DNA of 64,000 bases. Origin: an uncultured Arachnia sp. (GTDB taxonomy: Bacteria > Actinomycetota > Actinomycetes > Propionibacteriales > Propionibacteriaceae). Both the position numbers and the translations under genes were made by a program. Positions 1-8,569 of the stretch are shown here, piece after piece. The stretch is from contig CANMNB010000012.1 in the NCBI GenBank assembly GCA_947499145.1, positions 146,228-210,227 on the forward strand. Direction: 5' to 3'. How positions within the stretch are numbered: position 1 is the stretch's first letter; every line of letters starts with the position of its first letter. A model generated the notes under the pieces. It saw only the letters and a list, made by a program, of their open reading frames with translations. It made no database searches and was not told the DNA's origin.

Positions 1-297
1 GACCATCTTGCGGGTCCCGATCTTCGGTGGCAGCACCATCCACACCAGACGTAGGAAGCCCGCTGACAGGCCCGGCATCGCGGCCATCCAGTAGAGCTGC
101 GCCTGCGTGAACGTGAAGCCGAGTGCGGTCAGTTTGGGAACGATCGCGCTGGGGAGGAACCAGGCGACGAATGCGAGCGTCAGCGTGAACGTCGTGACCG
201 TCAGCGTGTTCCAGGCGAGCTTCTTGTCCCACTTCTCCGGGTCCTCGGGGTCCCACGACTGCAGCCAGTCGCCCTTGGTCTCCAGCTTCGTGCTCAT
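1..297 (-). CDS. narK: NarK-type nitrate/nitrite MFS transporter, partial (N-terminus only)
   Basis: The reading frame starts at an ATG that overlaps the stop of the upstream narK in an ATGA junction and runs off the left edge of the window. It is too short for the ORF track. The visible product begins MSTKLETKGDWLQSW, and a first membrane helix (TVTTFTLTLAFVAWFL) is followed by the segment ALGFTFTQAQLYWMAAMPGL, which is typical of NarK-type major facilitator proteins. It is the last gene seen in the narGHJI-narK-narK run and would exchange or import nitrate/nitrite across the membrane. A second transporter next to a first suggests a NarK1/NarK2 division of labour, as in fused NarK proteins, but which one does proton symport and which one antiport cannot be read here. 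Confidence 0.85.
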   Translation of the reverse strand, partial: MSTKLETKGDWLQSWDPEDPEKWDKKLAWNTLTVTTFTLTLAFVAWFLPSAIVPKLTALGFTFTQAQLYWMAAMPGLSAGFLRLVWMVLPPKIGTRKMV

Positions 298-1634
298 GCG
301 CGGGCCTCCTCGAGTGGCAGTTCGATGGTGCCGGCAAGCTCGGGCGAGTTGTCGTGCAACATCTTGACGATGGTGAGGTGCATCCACACCGCGCAGACCA
401 CGGTGAGGAGGAAGATGACGAAGAAGGTGGAGGTCGGGAACCCGGACCAGACCTTCGTGTAGGCGAACAGCGGCGGTAGGATGAAGCCGCCCAGCCCGCC
501 GAGGGTGCCGACGAGGCCGCCGACCGAACCGACGTTGTCCGGGAAGTACTCCGGGATGTGCTTGAAAACGGCCGCCTTCCCGAGCCCCATGGCGCAGCCC
601 AACAGGAACACCAGCAGGGCGAAGAACCACACGTTCAACTGGTAGGCCAGGTGCTGGGTCTCGGAGCCGTCGGCGTGCGTGATGACGATGTAGCCGTTGG
701 GCATCATGAGGATGCCCGACGTCAGCAGCATCAGCCCGAACGTCCAGTACAGGACGCGGCGAGCGCCGTAGCGGTCCGCCATCCAGCCACCGACCGGCCG
801 CAGGAGCGAGGCGGGGAAGATGAACGTCGCGGTCAGCAGTCCTGCGGTCCCGAGGGGGACGTCGAAGTTGTCGACGTAGTACTTCGGCAGCCATGCGGAC
901 AGGGCGACGTAGGCCCCGAACACCGCCACGTAGTACAGGCTGAAGCGCCAGACACGCACGTGCTTCAGCGGGACGAGCATCTCCCGGATGGGCTTGGAGC
1001 CGCCGGGGGCCCGATCCTGCCGAGGGACGATGAGCCACGTGGCGACGCCGATCACCAGCAGCAGGACGGCGTAGATGACCGGCACCAGCCGCCAGCCGCC
1101 CTCGATCCCGAAGGCGTAGGTGGCGCCGGCGGTGCCCGCGATGAGCGGCGGCCCGATGAACTTGGTCACTGAGGCCCCGACGTTGCCGGCCCCGAACACG
1201 CCGAGGGCCAGGCCCTGCCGCCGCCGGGAGAACCACGCGGCGTTCCAGGTGGTGCCGACCGAGAAGAGGTTGCCGGCGAAGCCGACGAGGAAGGCCAGCA
1301 CGAGCAGGGTGGCGTAGCTGTCGGCCTTGGAGACGAAGAACGATGCGACGGCCGTGGAGAACACCAGGAACAGCGTGACGCGGCGGCCACCGAAGCGGTC
1401 GGCCAGGATGCCGGCCGGAAGCCGCCACATCGAACCGTTGAGCACCGCCAGGGCGGAGATCCACGACAGCTCGACGTCACTCAGCCCCAGCTCCTGCTGG
1501 AGCGGGACGCCGAGGATGCCGAACATCAGCCATACCGCGAACATCATCGTGAATGCGATGGTCGACATGGTCGCGACGCGACCGGCCCCCTTCCCGGTGT
1601 CGTGGACGGGGGCCACTTCGATCAGCCTGGCCAT
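294..1634 (-). CDS. narK: NarK-type nitrate/nitrite MFS transporter
   Basis: The 446-residue protein has about 12 hydrophobic helices and the MFS loop signature LPAGILADRFGGRR between helices 2 and 3, with a second copy GGWMADRYGARR at the start of the C-terminal half. The segment GNLFSVGTTWNAAWFSRRRQGLALGVFGAGNVGAS matches the nitrate signature region of the nitrate/nitrite porter family. It should move nitrate in, and possibly nitrite out, to feed the cytoplasm-facing NarG site. The gene starts 4 nt after the narI stop and overlaps the next transporter by 4 nt (ATGA), so it belongs to the nar operon. The start ATG (MARLIEVAP) was chosen because it is the first in the frame after narI. Confidence 0.92.
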   Translation of the reverse strand: MARLIEVAPVHDTGKGAGRVATMSTIAFTMMFAVWLMFGILGVPLQQELGLSDVELSWISALAVLNGSMWRLPAGILADRFGGRRVTLFLVFSTAVASFFVSKADSYATLLVLAFLVGFAGNLFSVGTTWNAAWFSRRRQGLALGVFGAGNVGASVTKFIGPPLIAGTAGATYAFGIEGGWRLVPVIYAVLLLVIGVATWLIVPRQDRAPGGSKPIREMLVPLKHVRVWRFSLYYVAVFGAYVALSAWLPKYYVDNFDVPLGTAGLLTATFIFPASLLRPVGGWMADRYGARRVLYWTFGLMLLTSGILMMPNGYIVITHADGSETQHLAYQLNVWFFALLVFLLGCAMGLGKAAVFKHIPEYFPDNVGSVGGLVGTLGGLGGFILPPLFAYTKVWSGFPTSTFFVIFLLTVVCAVWMHLTIVKMLHDNSPELAGTIELPLEEARA

Positions 1635-1637
1635 GGG

Positions 1638-2396
1638 CTAGCGACGGCCCCTCTCACGGTCGGGGGTGCCGATGGGATCCCAGCCGCGTCGCTGTCCGCT
1701 CGTGGACCGGGTGGGGACCTGGTCGCGGGAGCGGTAGACGATGTAGGGGCGGAACAGGTAGTGCAGCGGCGCGGTGAACGCGTGCACCAGACGCGTGAAC
1801 GGCGTGATCGCGAACAGCGCGAACCCGATGAGAACGTGCGTCTTGAACTGCCACGTCGAGGCGGCCATCGCGTCGACGTCGGGCTGCAGCACCAGGAGTG
1901 ATCGGAACCAGACCGACACGGTCTCCCGGTAGTTGTGATGCTCCCCGCTCGGCGTGGTGTCGCCCGTCAGCGTGGCGACCATGCCAGCGAGGATGACGGC
2001 CCCGAGGACCAGGTACATGAACTTGTCGTTGGCCGTCGTTGCGGCGAAGACCCGCCCGGTGCGGCGACGTCGCCAGATCAGCATCGCCAGGCCGGCGATC
2101 AGGGCCAACCCCGCCAAGCCACCGCCGTAGAGGGCGCCGGCGTGGTACATCTCCTGGCTCAGACCGATCCAGTCGGTGAACGCCTTGGGGATCAGGAGGC
2201 CGACGAGGTGGCCGATGAGGACGGCCAGGAGGGCGAAGTGGAAGACCGGCGAGGCGACCTTCAGCAGCTTTGACTCGTACAGCTGGGAGCTGCGGGTGGT
2301 CCAGCCGAACTGGTCGTACTTGTAGCGCCACACGAGTCCACCGACGAGGACGATGACGGTGAGGTAGGGAAGGATTCCCCACAGGAGGAAGTTCAT
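1638..2396 (-). CDS. narI: Respiratory nitrate reductase gamma subunit (cytochrome b)
   Basis: About 252 residues starting MNFLLWGILPYLTVIVLVGGLVWRYKYDQFGW, the typical NarI N-terminus. Five hydrophobic helices are visible. Histidines in VFHFALLAVLIGHLVG and in TWQFKTHVLIG lie where the two b-type haem ligands are expected in the family. NarI anchors NarGH to the membrane and passes electrons from quinol to NarH. The longer ORF in the track carries a false N-terminal extension: the ATG used here overlaps the narJ stop (ATGA), which implies translational coupling. The C-terminal tail after IVYRSRDQVPTRS is polar and variable. Confidence 0.95.
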   Translation of the reverse strand: MNFLLWGILPYLTVIVLVGGLVWRYKYDQFGWTTRSSQLYESKLLKVASPVFHFALLAVLIGHLVGLLIPKAFTDWIGLSQEMYHAGALYGGGLAGLALIAGLAMLIWRRRRTGRVFAATTANDKFMYLVLGAVILAGMVATLTGDTTPSGEHHNYRETVSVWFRSLLVLQPDVDAMAASTWQFKTHVLIGFALFAITPFTRLVHAFTAPLHYLFRPYIVYRSRDQVPTRSTSGQRRGWDPIGTPDRERGRR

Positions 2397-3016
2397 GCTG
2401 GCCTGCCTGTCTGGATCTGGTAGGTCTCGAGGCCGACCTGCTCGATCGGCGGGGCGTCCACGAACGTGGCGCCGTAGAGCTTCTGCACATCGGACCGGTC
2501 CTGGGCCAGGGGCCCGGGCAACGACCGGCACACGGCCTCGACGACTCCCTCGTGCGGCAGCTTGTCCTTCCGCAGCCCCAGGCGCAGCAACTCGAGGCTC
2601 GCCCGGTAACCGTTGAGCAGGCCCAGCCCCCGTTCCTCGTCGCCACGGGCGGCGAACTCGAGGACCATCGGCAGGTAGTCGGGCAGCTCGCCGTCGAGGT
2701 CGACCAGCAGCCCCGAGTCACGGTAGGTCTGCTTGATGGCTGCCAGCACCTCCCCGCGCCGGCGGGTGTCGCCGTCGGTCCAGTAGGTCAGGTGCAGGGC
2801 ATGACGACGGGACAGGTCGAATTCCTGCACGTGGAACTCCTGCAGCTCCCGCAGGGGCAGCGACCGCAGGTGCGCGATCGCCGGCGCGAACAGCGGTCCC
2901 GACGACGTCGCCGCCAGGGCTTCCTCCACGAGGTCCAGCGTGGCCAGCAGCTGCTCGTCCGGATAGCTCAGCAGCAGGCTTGCCGCCTGGAAACAGATCC
3001 GGGTCTCGGTGCTCAT
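2393..3016 (-). CDS. narJ: Nitrate reductase molybdenum-cofactor assembly chaperone
   Basis: The 207-residue protein beginning MSTETRICFQAASLLLSYPDEQLL is a TorD/NarJ-type chaperone. Such proteins bind apo-NarG in the cytoplasm and hold it until the Mo-bisMGD cofactor is inserted; they are not part of the final enzyme. Supporting motifs are the N-terminal ASLLLSYPDE helix and the central FDLSRRHALHLTYWTDGDTRRRG, which is strongly conserved in NarJ. The gene lies between narH (5-nt gap) and narI (4-nt overlap), the canonical narGHJI order. Length is normal for an actinobacterial NarJ. Confidence 0.95.
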   Translation of the reverse strand: MSTETRICFQAASLLLSYPDEQLLATLDLVEEALAATSSGPLFAPAIAHLRSLPLRELQEFHVQEFDLSRRHALHLTYWTDGDTRRRGEVLAAIKQTYRDSGLLVDLDGELPDYLPMVLEFAARGDEERGLGLLNGYRASLELLRLGLRKDKLPHEGVVEAVCRSLPGPLAQDRSDVQKLYGATFVDAPPIEQVGLETYQIQTGRPA

Positions 3017-3021
3017 GGTGA

Positions 3022-4593
3022 TCAGTCCATGCTCGTGTCGTGGGCCGCCGCCTGCCGATTCCGGTAACTCTCGATGGTGACCGGCACCGGGCGCCCGGAG
3101 GAGCTGCCGTAGGGGCCGTCGCCGTCGTACATCGGATCGCCGTCGAAGTCCACGGAGCAGCCCATCTCCTCGAGGTTGTGGGCCTGCTCGCGGTGGGCGG
3201 TGGGGATGACGTAGCGCTCGTCGTACTTGGCGATGGCCAGCAGGCGGTACATCTGCTCCATCGCGCCGCCCGTCATGCCGACGGCGGCCGCGAGCTCCTC
3301 GTCGCCGCCCCGACCGAGGGTGACATCGCGCATGTAGCTACGCATGGCGGCGAGCTTCTGCAGGACCTCGACGACGGGCTGCGTGTCACCGGCGGTGAAC
3401 AGCTCGGCCAGGTACTCCACCGGGATGCGGAGCGTGTCGATGGCACCGAACAGGTTGCCGGCGGCCTCGGCGTCGTGGCCCTGCTCCTTGAGGAGGTCCA
3501 CCACCGGGGACAGCGGCGGGATGTACCAGACCATCGGCATCGTGCGGTACTCCGGGTGCAGCGGGAGCGCCACCTTGAAGTACTTGCACAGCGCGTAGAT
3601 CGGGGACTTGGCGGCTGCGAGCAGCCAGTCCTCCGGGATGCCGCTCTCGCGTGCGGCCGCGACGACCTCGGGGTCACGCGGGTCGAGCATGAGGTCGAGC
3701 TGCGCCTCGTAGAGGTCCTTCGGGTCCTCGACGGCAGCGGCCTCGGTCACGCGGTCGGCGTCGTAGAGCACGATGCCGATGTAGCGCAGGCGGCCGACGC
3801 ACGTCTCCGAACACACCGTCGGCAGTCCGACCTCGATGCGCGGATAGCAGAAGTGGCACTTCTCGGCCTTGCCGGTGCGGTGGTTGAAGTAGATCTTCTT
3901 GTACGGGCACCCGGTGATGCACTGGCGCCAGCCGCGGCAGCGGTCCTGGTCCACCAGCACGATGCCGTCCTCCTCGCGCTTGTAGATCGCACCCGAGGGG
4001 CAGGCGGCCATGCAGGAGGGGTTGAGGCAGTGCTCGCAGATCCGCGGCACGAAGAACATGAACGTCTTCTCGTACTCCGCCTTGATCCGCATGTTCGACT
4101 CCTCGCGGAGCTTCGCGATGATCGGATCGTCCTGGATGGTCTCGTGGATGCCGCCCAGCGCGTCGTCCCAGTTGGCCGACGACGTGATGGCCATGTTGTC
4201 GCCGGTGATGAGCGACTTCGGCTGCGCCACGGGGAAGTCATCGATCAGGGGCGACTTGATGAGGTTCTCGTAGTCGTAGGTCCAGGGCTCGTAGTAGTCA
4301 TCCAGACCCGGCTGCACCGGCGAGGCGAAGATGCTGAGCAGCTTCTTGAACCGCCCGCCGGACTTGAGCTTGAGCCGCCCGTTGCGGGTGCGGACCCAGC
4401 CGCCCTGCCACTTCTCCTGGTCCTCGTACGTGCGGGGGTAGCCGAGACCGGGGCGGGTCTCGACGTTGTTGAACCACACGTACTCGATGCCGGCCCGGTT
4501 GGTCCAGGCCTGCTTGCACGTCACCGAACACGTGTGGCATCCGATGCACTTGTCGAGGTTCATCACCATCGACACCTGCGCCATGACTCGCAT
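3022..4593 (-). CDS. narH: Respiratory nitrate reductase beta subunit (iron-sulfur)
   Basis: About 523 residues. Four cysteine clusters carry the Fe-S centres that move electrons from NarI haem to NarG: CIGCHTCSVTC, CEHCLNPSCMAAC, CRGWRQCITGC (a Trp replaces one Cys, the hallmark of the [3Fe-4S] cluster in NarH) and CHFCYPRIEVGLPTVCSETC. The start chosen (MRVMAQVSMVMNLDKC) shares one base with the narG stop (TGATG) and has AGGAGG 10 nt upstream; the second ATG three codons later would be 19 nt from it. The ORF-track version is extended into narG and is not real upstream of this ATG. Confidence 0.97.
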   Translation of the reverse strand: MRVMAQVSMVMNLDKCIGCHTCSVTCKQAWTNRAGIEYVWFNNVETRPGLGYPRTYEDQEKWQGGWVRTRNGRLKLKSGGRFKKLLSIFASPVQPGLDDYYEPWTYDYENLIKSPLIDDFPVAQPKSLITGDNMAITSSANWDDALGGIHETIQDDPIIAKLREESNMRIKAEYEKTFMFFVPRICEHCLNPSCMAACPSGAIYKREEDGIVLVDQDRCRGWRQCITGCPYKKIYFNHRTGKAEKCHFCYPRIEVGLPTVCSETCVGRLRYIGIVLYDADRVTEAAAVEDPKDLYEAQLDLMLDPRDPEVVAAARESGIPEDWLLAAAKSPIYALCKYFKVALPLHPEYRTMPMVWYIPPLSPVVDLLKEQGHDAEAAGNLFGAIDTLRIPVEYLAELFTAGDTQPVVEVLQKLAAMRSYMRDVTLGRGGDEELAAAVGMTGGAMEQMYRLLAIAKYDERYVIPTAHREQAHNLEEMGCSVDFDGDPMYDGDGPYGSSSGRPVPVTIESYRNRQAAAHDTSMD

Positions 4594-7500
4594 CAGTACT
4601 GAACCTCCTGGGAGCGACGGCGCACCGTAGAGACGATGTCGCGCTGGACACCGGTGGGGCCGAGGTAGTTGAACGCATAGCTCAGGTGGGCGTAGCCACC
4701 GATGAGGTGCGTCGGTTTGAGCAGGATCCGCGTCACCGAGTTGTGGATGCCGCCGCGGCGACCCGTCGCCTCGGACTTCGGGACGTCGATGGTGCGCTCC
4801 TGTGCGTGCTGGACGTAGGCGACGCCGTCGGGCAGCTTCGGCGAGACAACCGCCCGGGCCACGAAGACGCCGTTGGCGTTGGTGAGCTCGATCCAGTCGT
4901 TGTCCTTCACGCCGATGGACTTCGCGTCCGCGACGCTCAGCCAGGCTTGCGGGCCGCCGCGCCCGAGGCTCAGCATGAACAGGTTGTCCTGGTACTCGGA
5001 GTGGATCGACCACTTGTTGTGCACCGTGAGGTAGCGCAGCGTGATGGTCTTCTCACCGTTGGGCCCGAGCTCCGGCTCGCCGAAGCCACGAGTCATGTCC
5101 AGCGGCGGCCGGAAGATCGGCAGGTTCTCTCCCGCGTCGGTGAGCCAGTCGTGGTCGAGGAAGAAGTGCATCCGGCCCGACAGCGTGTGCCACGGCTTCA
5201 GTCGCTCGACATTGATCGTGAAGGCGGCGTAGCGTCGGCCGCCGGTCTCGGAACCGGACCACTCGGGCGACGTGATCACGGGCTGCGGGGCCTGCTGGGT
5301 CTCGATGAACGTGATCTGCTTCTCCTCCAGCCCCTCGGACAGGTCGGCGAGCCTGCGGCCGGTCTTCTTCTCGAGGTCGTGGAAGCCCTGCGTGGCCAGC
5401 TCGCCGTTGGTGGTGCCGGAGAAGGTGAGGATGGCCTCGGCGAACCGCTTGTCGGTGTCGACGGCCGGCCGACCGGCGGCCACGCCGTCGGGGAAGACGC
5501 CGTGCTTCTTGGCCAGCTTCTCCACCTGGTGGGCGATGTCGTAGGTGATGTTCTTGACCGTGAACCCGAGGCGGTCCGCGAGGGGGCCGACGGAGACGAG
5601 CTTGTCGGCGATCGCGGTGTAGTCGCGCTCCACGAGCATCAGGCTCGGCATGTTGACGCCGGGCTGGGCCGGGATCTCGGGCTTCTTCCAATCCCGCTCG
5701 ATGCCGCCGGGCTGCTTCAGCTGGCCCGGGGTGTCGTGCTGGAGGGGGACGGCGACGACGTCGTAGCGCGTGTCGAGCCGGCCCTTGGCCATCCGGGAGA
5801 TGGCGCGGGCGAGGTCGACGAACACGTCGAAGTCGGTCTTGGTCTCCCACGGCGGGTTGATGGCCGGGGTGAACGCGTGCACGTAGGGGTGCATGTCGGT
5901 GCTGGAGAGGTCGTGCTTCTCGTACCAGGTGGCGGCCGGGAAGACGAGGTCGCTCAGCATCGTCGAGCTGGTCATGCGGAAGTCGGCGGTGATGAGCAGG
6001 TCGAGCTTGCCCTCGGGGGCCTCCTCGTGGAAAGCGACCTCCTTCGGGTGCATCCCGGCCCCGTGCTCGTTGGGCATCACGTTGTTGTGCGTGCCCAGCA
6101 GGTGCTTGAGGAAGTACTCGTTGCCCTTGGCGGAGGACCCGAACAGGTTGGAGCGCCACAGGATCATCGTGCGCGGCCAGTTCTCCGGCGCATCGACGTC
6201 CTCGATCGCCGAGCCCAGTTCCCCGGACTTGAGCTTGGCCGCCACCCAGGAGCTGACATCCGGGGCCTCCCCCGCCTCGACGGCGGCGCGGGCCTCGTCG
6301 GCGAGGTCCAGCGGGTTGCGGTCGAACTGGGGGTAGAACGGCATCCAACCCTGCCGCCACGACTTGGCCATGGCATCGGCGCTGTGCAGCCCGTCGAGCG
6401 AACCGGTCGACAGCGGGCTGGTGATCGCGTCGGCGGAGTAGCCGTCGGTGCGCCACTGGTCGGTGTGCATGTACCAGTACCCGGTGCCGATCATGGTGCG
6501 CGGCGGGCGCGACCAGTCGAGCGCGTTGGCCATGTTGAACCAGCCCGTCATGGGGCGGCACTTCTCCTGGCCGACGTAGTGGGCCCAGCCGCCGCCGTTG
6601 CGGCCGATGCAGCCGGTCATCATGAGCAGCGCCATGATCGCGCGATAGGTGGTGTCGGCGTGGTACCAGTGGCAGATGCCCGCGCCGATGATGATCATCG
6701 TGCGGCCCTGGGAGTCCTCGGAGTTCTTGGCGAACTCGCGGGCGATCCGGAGGCACGCCTCGGCCGGCACCGCCGTGATGGGCGCCTGCCAGGCGGGGGT
6801 GTAGGGGACGGTCTCGTCGTCGTAGCCGCTCGGCCACACACCTGGCAGTCCCTCACGACCCACGCCGTACTGGGCGAGCATCAGGTCGAAGACGGTGGTG
6901 ACGAGGTGGTCACCGACGCGCATCGTCGGCACGCCGCGCTGCAGGATCGAGCCCTTGCCGCGCGGGTCTTCGAAGCACGGCAGCGCGATCTCGGCGGCGT
7001 CCGCGCCGTCAGCCTCGAGCAGTGAGAGGGCCGGGTCGAGATCGCCGAGCTCCAGGTTCCACTTGCCCTGGCCGTCGTCGTTGTACCGGTAGCCGATGGA
7101 GCCGTTCGGGACCTGCGGGGTGGCCGTGGCCTTGTCCCAGAGCACGGTCTTCCAGGCGGCGTCGGGGACGTCCTGGCCGAGGTCGGCGGCCGTGAGGAAC
7201 TTGGCCGCGGTGAGGCCGTGGCCGTCGGGGTGCTCGACGAGGCGCACCAGCATGGTCATGTCGGTGTACTGCTTGACGTAGTCCTCGAAGAACGGGACGC
7301 GACGCTCGACGAAGTTCTCCTTGAGCATCACGTGGCCCATCGCCATGGCCAGCGCGCCATCGGTGCCGGCCTGGGCGGGCAGCCACTCGTCGGCGAACTT
7401 GACGTTGTCGGCGTAGTCGGGGGCGACGGTGACCACCTTGGTGCCGCGGTAGCGCACCTCGGCCATCCAGTGGGCGTCGGGGGTACGGGTGACCGGGACG

Positions 7501-8300
7501 TTGGAGCCCCACATCATGAGGTAGGTGGCGTCCCACCAGTCGCCGGACTCGGGGACGTCGGTCTGGTCGCCGAACACCTGCGGCGAGGCGACGGGCAGGT
7601 CCGCGTACCAGTCGTAGAAGCTCGTCATGGCGCCACCGAGCAGGTGGGTGAAGCGGGTGCCGATGGCGTGGCTCACCATGCTCATGGCCGGGATCGGGGA
7701 GAAGGAGACCAGCCGGTCGGGGCCGTACTCCTTGATGGTGTTGACGTAGCTGGCTGCCGCGATCTCGAGTGCCTCGTTCCAGGAGATCCGCACCAGGCCG
7801 CCCTTGCCGCGGGCCTGCTGGTAACGGCGGCGCTTGTCAGGATCAGTCGAGATCTCCTTGAAGGCGGCGACGGGGTCGCCAAGGCGCTTCTTGGCCTCGC
7901 GGTACATCTCGATGAGCACGCCACGCCCGTACGGGTAGCGGACCCGGGTGGGCGAGTAGGTGTACCAGGAGAAGGCCGCGCCGCGGGGGCAGCCGCGCGG
8001 CTCGTATTCGGGGCGGTCGTTGCCCGTCGTCGGATAGTCGGTCTGCTGCGCCTCCCACGTGATGATCCCGTCCTTGACGTAGACCTTCCACGAGCAGGAT
8101 CCGGTGCAGTTCACGCCGTGGGTGGAGCGGACCACCTTGTCGTGGCTCCAGCGGTCTCGGTAGAAGACGTCACCCTCGCGTCCGCCGTCGCGGAACACGG
8201 CGCGGTTGTCGTCGGTGGTGTCCCACTTGGAGAAGAACTTCCCCAGGTTCAGCAGGGCGTCGCTGGCCGGTCCGTCGAGGCGTGCTTGCTCGGTCGTCAT
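4593..8300 (-). CDS. narG: Respiratory nitrate reductase alpha subunit (Mo-bisMGD)
   Basis: About 1235 residues, normal for NarG, the cytoplasm-facing catalytic subunit that reduces nitrate to nitrite with quinol electrons. The N-terminal HGVNCTGSCSWKVYVKDGIITWE followed by PRGCPRG gives the His/Cys ligands of the FS0 [4Fe-4S] cluster. FYDWYADLPVASPQVFGDQTDVPES matches the segment holding the aspartate ligand of Mo in NarG. No twin-arginine signal is seen, as expected for NarG. The start at MTTEQARLDGP was preferred over the upstream MCPEWGLYT start of the ORF track because homologous NarG N-termini begin close to here and the extra 17 residues look like untranslated leader. It is the first gene of the nar operon. 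Confidence 0.96.
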   Translation of the reverse strand: MTTEQARLDGPASDALLNLGKFFSKWDTTDDNRAVFRDGGREGDVFYRDRWSHDKVVRSTHGVNCTGSCSWKVYVKDGIITWEAQQTDYPTTGNDRPEYEPRGCPRGAAFSWYTYSPTRVRYPYGRGVLIEMYREAKKRLGDPVAAFKEISTDPDKRRRYQQARGKGGLVRISWNEALEIAAASYVNTIKEYGPDRLVSFSPIPAMSMVSHAIGTRFTHLLGGAMTSFYDWYADLPVASPQVFGDQTDVPESGDWWDATYLMMWGSNVPVTRTPDAHWMAEVRYRGTKVVTVAPDYADNVKFADEWLPAQAGTDGALAMAMGHVMLKENFVERRVPFFEDYVKQYTDMTMLVRLVEHPDGHGLTAAKFLTAADLGQDVPDAAWKTVLWDKATATPQVPNGSIGYRYNDDGQGKWNLELGDLDPALSLLEADGADAAEIALPCFEDPRGKGSILQRGVPTMRVGDHLVTTVFDLMLAQYGVGREGLPGVWPSGYDDETVPYTPAWQAPITAVPAEACLRIAREFAKNSEDSQGRTMIIIGAGICHWYHADTTYRAIMALLMMTGCIGRNGGGWAHYVGQEKCRPMTGWFNMANALDWSRPPRTMIGTGYWYMHTDQWRTDGYSADAITSPLSTGSLDGLHSADAMAKSWRQGWMPFYPQFDRNPLDLADEARAAVEAGEAPDVSSWVAAKLKSGELGSAIEDVDAPENWPRTMILWRSNLFGSSAKGNEYFLKHLLGTHNNVMPNEHGAGMHPKEVAFHEEAPEGKLDLLITADFRMTSSTMLSDLVFPAATWYEKHDLSSTDMHPYVHAFTPAINPPWETKTDFDVFVDLARAISRMAKGRLDTRYDVVAVPLQHDTPGQLKQPGGIERDWKKPEIPAQPGVNMPSLMLVERDYTAIADKLVSVGPLADRLGFTVKNITYDIAHQVEKLAKKHGVFPDGVAAGRPAVDTDKRFAEAILTFSGTTNGELATQGFHDLEKKTGRRLADLSEGLEEKQITFIETQQAPQPVITSPEWSGSETGGRRYAAFTINVERLKPWHTLSGRMHFFLDHDWLTDAGENLPIFRPPLDMTRGFGEPELGPNGEKTITLRYLTVHNKWSIHSEYQDNLFMLSLGRGGPQAWLSVADAKSIGVKDNDWIELTNANGVFVARAVVSPKLPDGVAYVQHAQERTIDVPKSEATGRRGGIHNSVTRILLKPTHLIGGYAHLSYAFNYLGPTGVQRDIVSTVRRRSQEVQY

Positions 8301-8388
8301 GGACCCATCAAAGCAAATTCTGCCTGTGTATAAACCCCACTCAGGGCACATTTCGGCAACGAATTGGACTGCCTTTTCGCGACGTTTC

Positions 8389-8405
8389 CCTTGTCAATTT
8401 CAAGG
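8389..8405. promoter_or_regulatory. Candidate operator upstream of narG
   Basis: CCTTG-tcaattt-CAAGG is a 17-bp inverted repeat about 90 bp before the narG start. On the minus strand it embeds TTGACA, a -35-like hexamer. Its layout (TTG...CAA) loosely recalls CRP/FNR-family sites, which commonly control nar genes, but the match to the FNR consensus is poor and no good -10 is placed 17 nt away. This is a suggestion only. Confidence 0.3.
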
Positions 8406-8418
8406 CACGCGCTCTCCC

Positions 8419-8479
8419 GAAAATCGATCACTGATCGATCTTCCCCCGTCCGCTTCCGAGGATCGATCACTGACCCCCC
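8419..8479. repeat. Dispersed palindromic repeat, family A, copy 1
   Basis: GAAAATCGATCACTGATCGATC followed by TTCCCCCGTCCGCTTCCGAG and a distal CACTGACCCCC. The core is an inverted repeat (ATCGA-tcactga-TCGAT). Further copies lie at 8510, 27837 and 30357. This copy is 120 bp upstream of narG. Confidence 0.8.
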
Positions 8480-8509
8480 AAAACCGGGCCCCCGACTAGG
8501 CCCTCAGGT

Positions 8510-8569
8510 GAAAATCGACCACTGATCGATTTTCCCGAGGTCGGCGACGAGGAGCGTCACTGACCCCCG
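8510..8569. repeat. Dispersed palindromic repeat, family A, copy 2
   Basis: AAAATCGA-ccactga-TCGATTTT is the most perfect dyad of the family (8-bp arms, 7-nt spacer). The distal TCACTGACCCCC motif overlaps the stop codon of the upstream GH43 gene. The CCCTCAGG before the dyad is shared with copy 3. Confidence 0.8.

Noticed and set aside
4686-7025. 779-residue plus-strand ORF opposite narG
   Set aside because: Antisense shadow of narG; low-complexity translation, no ribosome site.
8301-8351. Upstream narG start (MCPEWGLYTG)
   Set aside because: No ribosome site, and family N-termini begin at or after the MTTEQ start.
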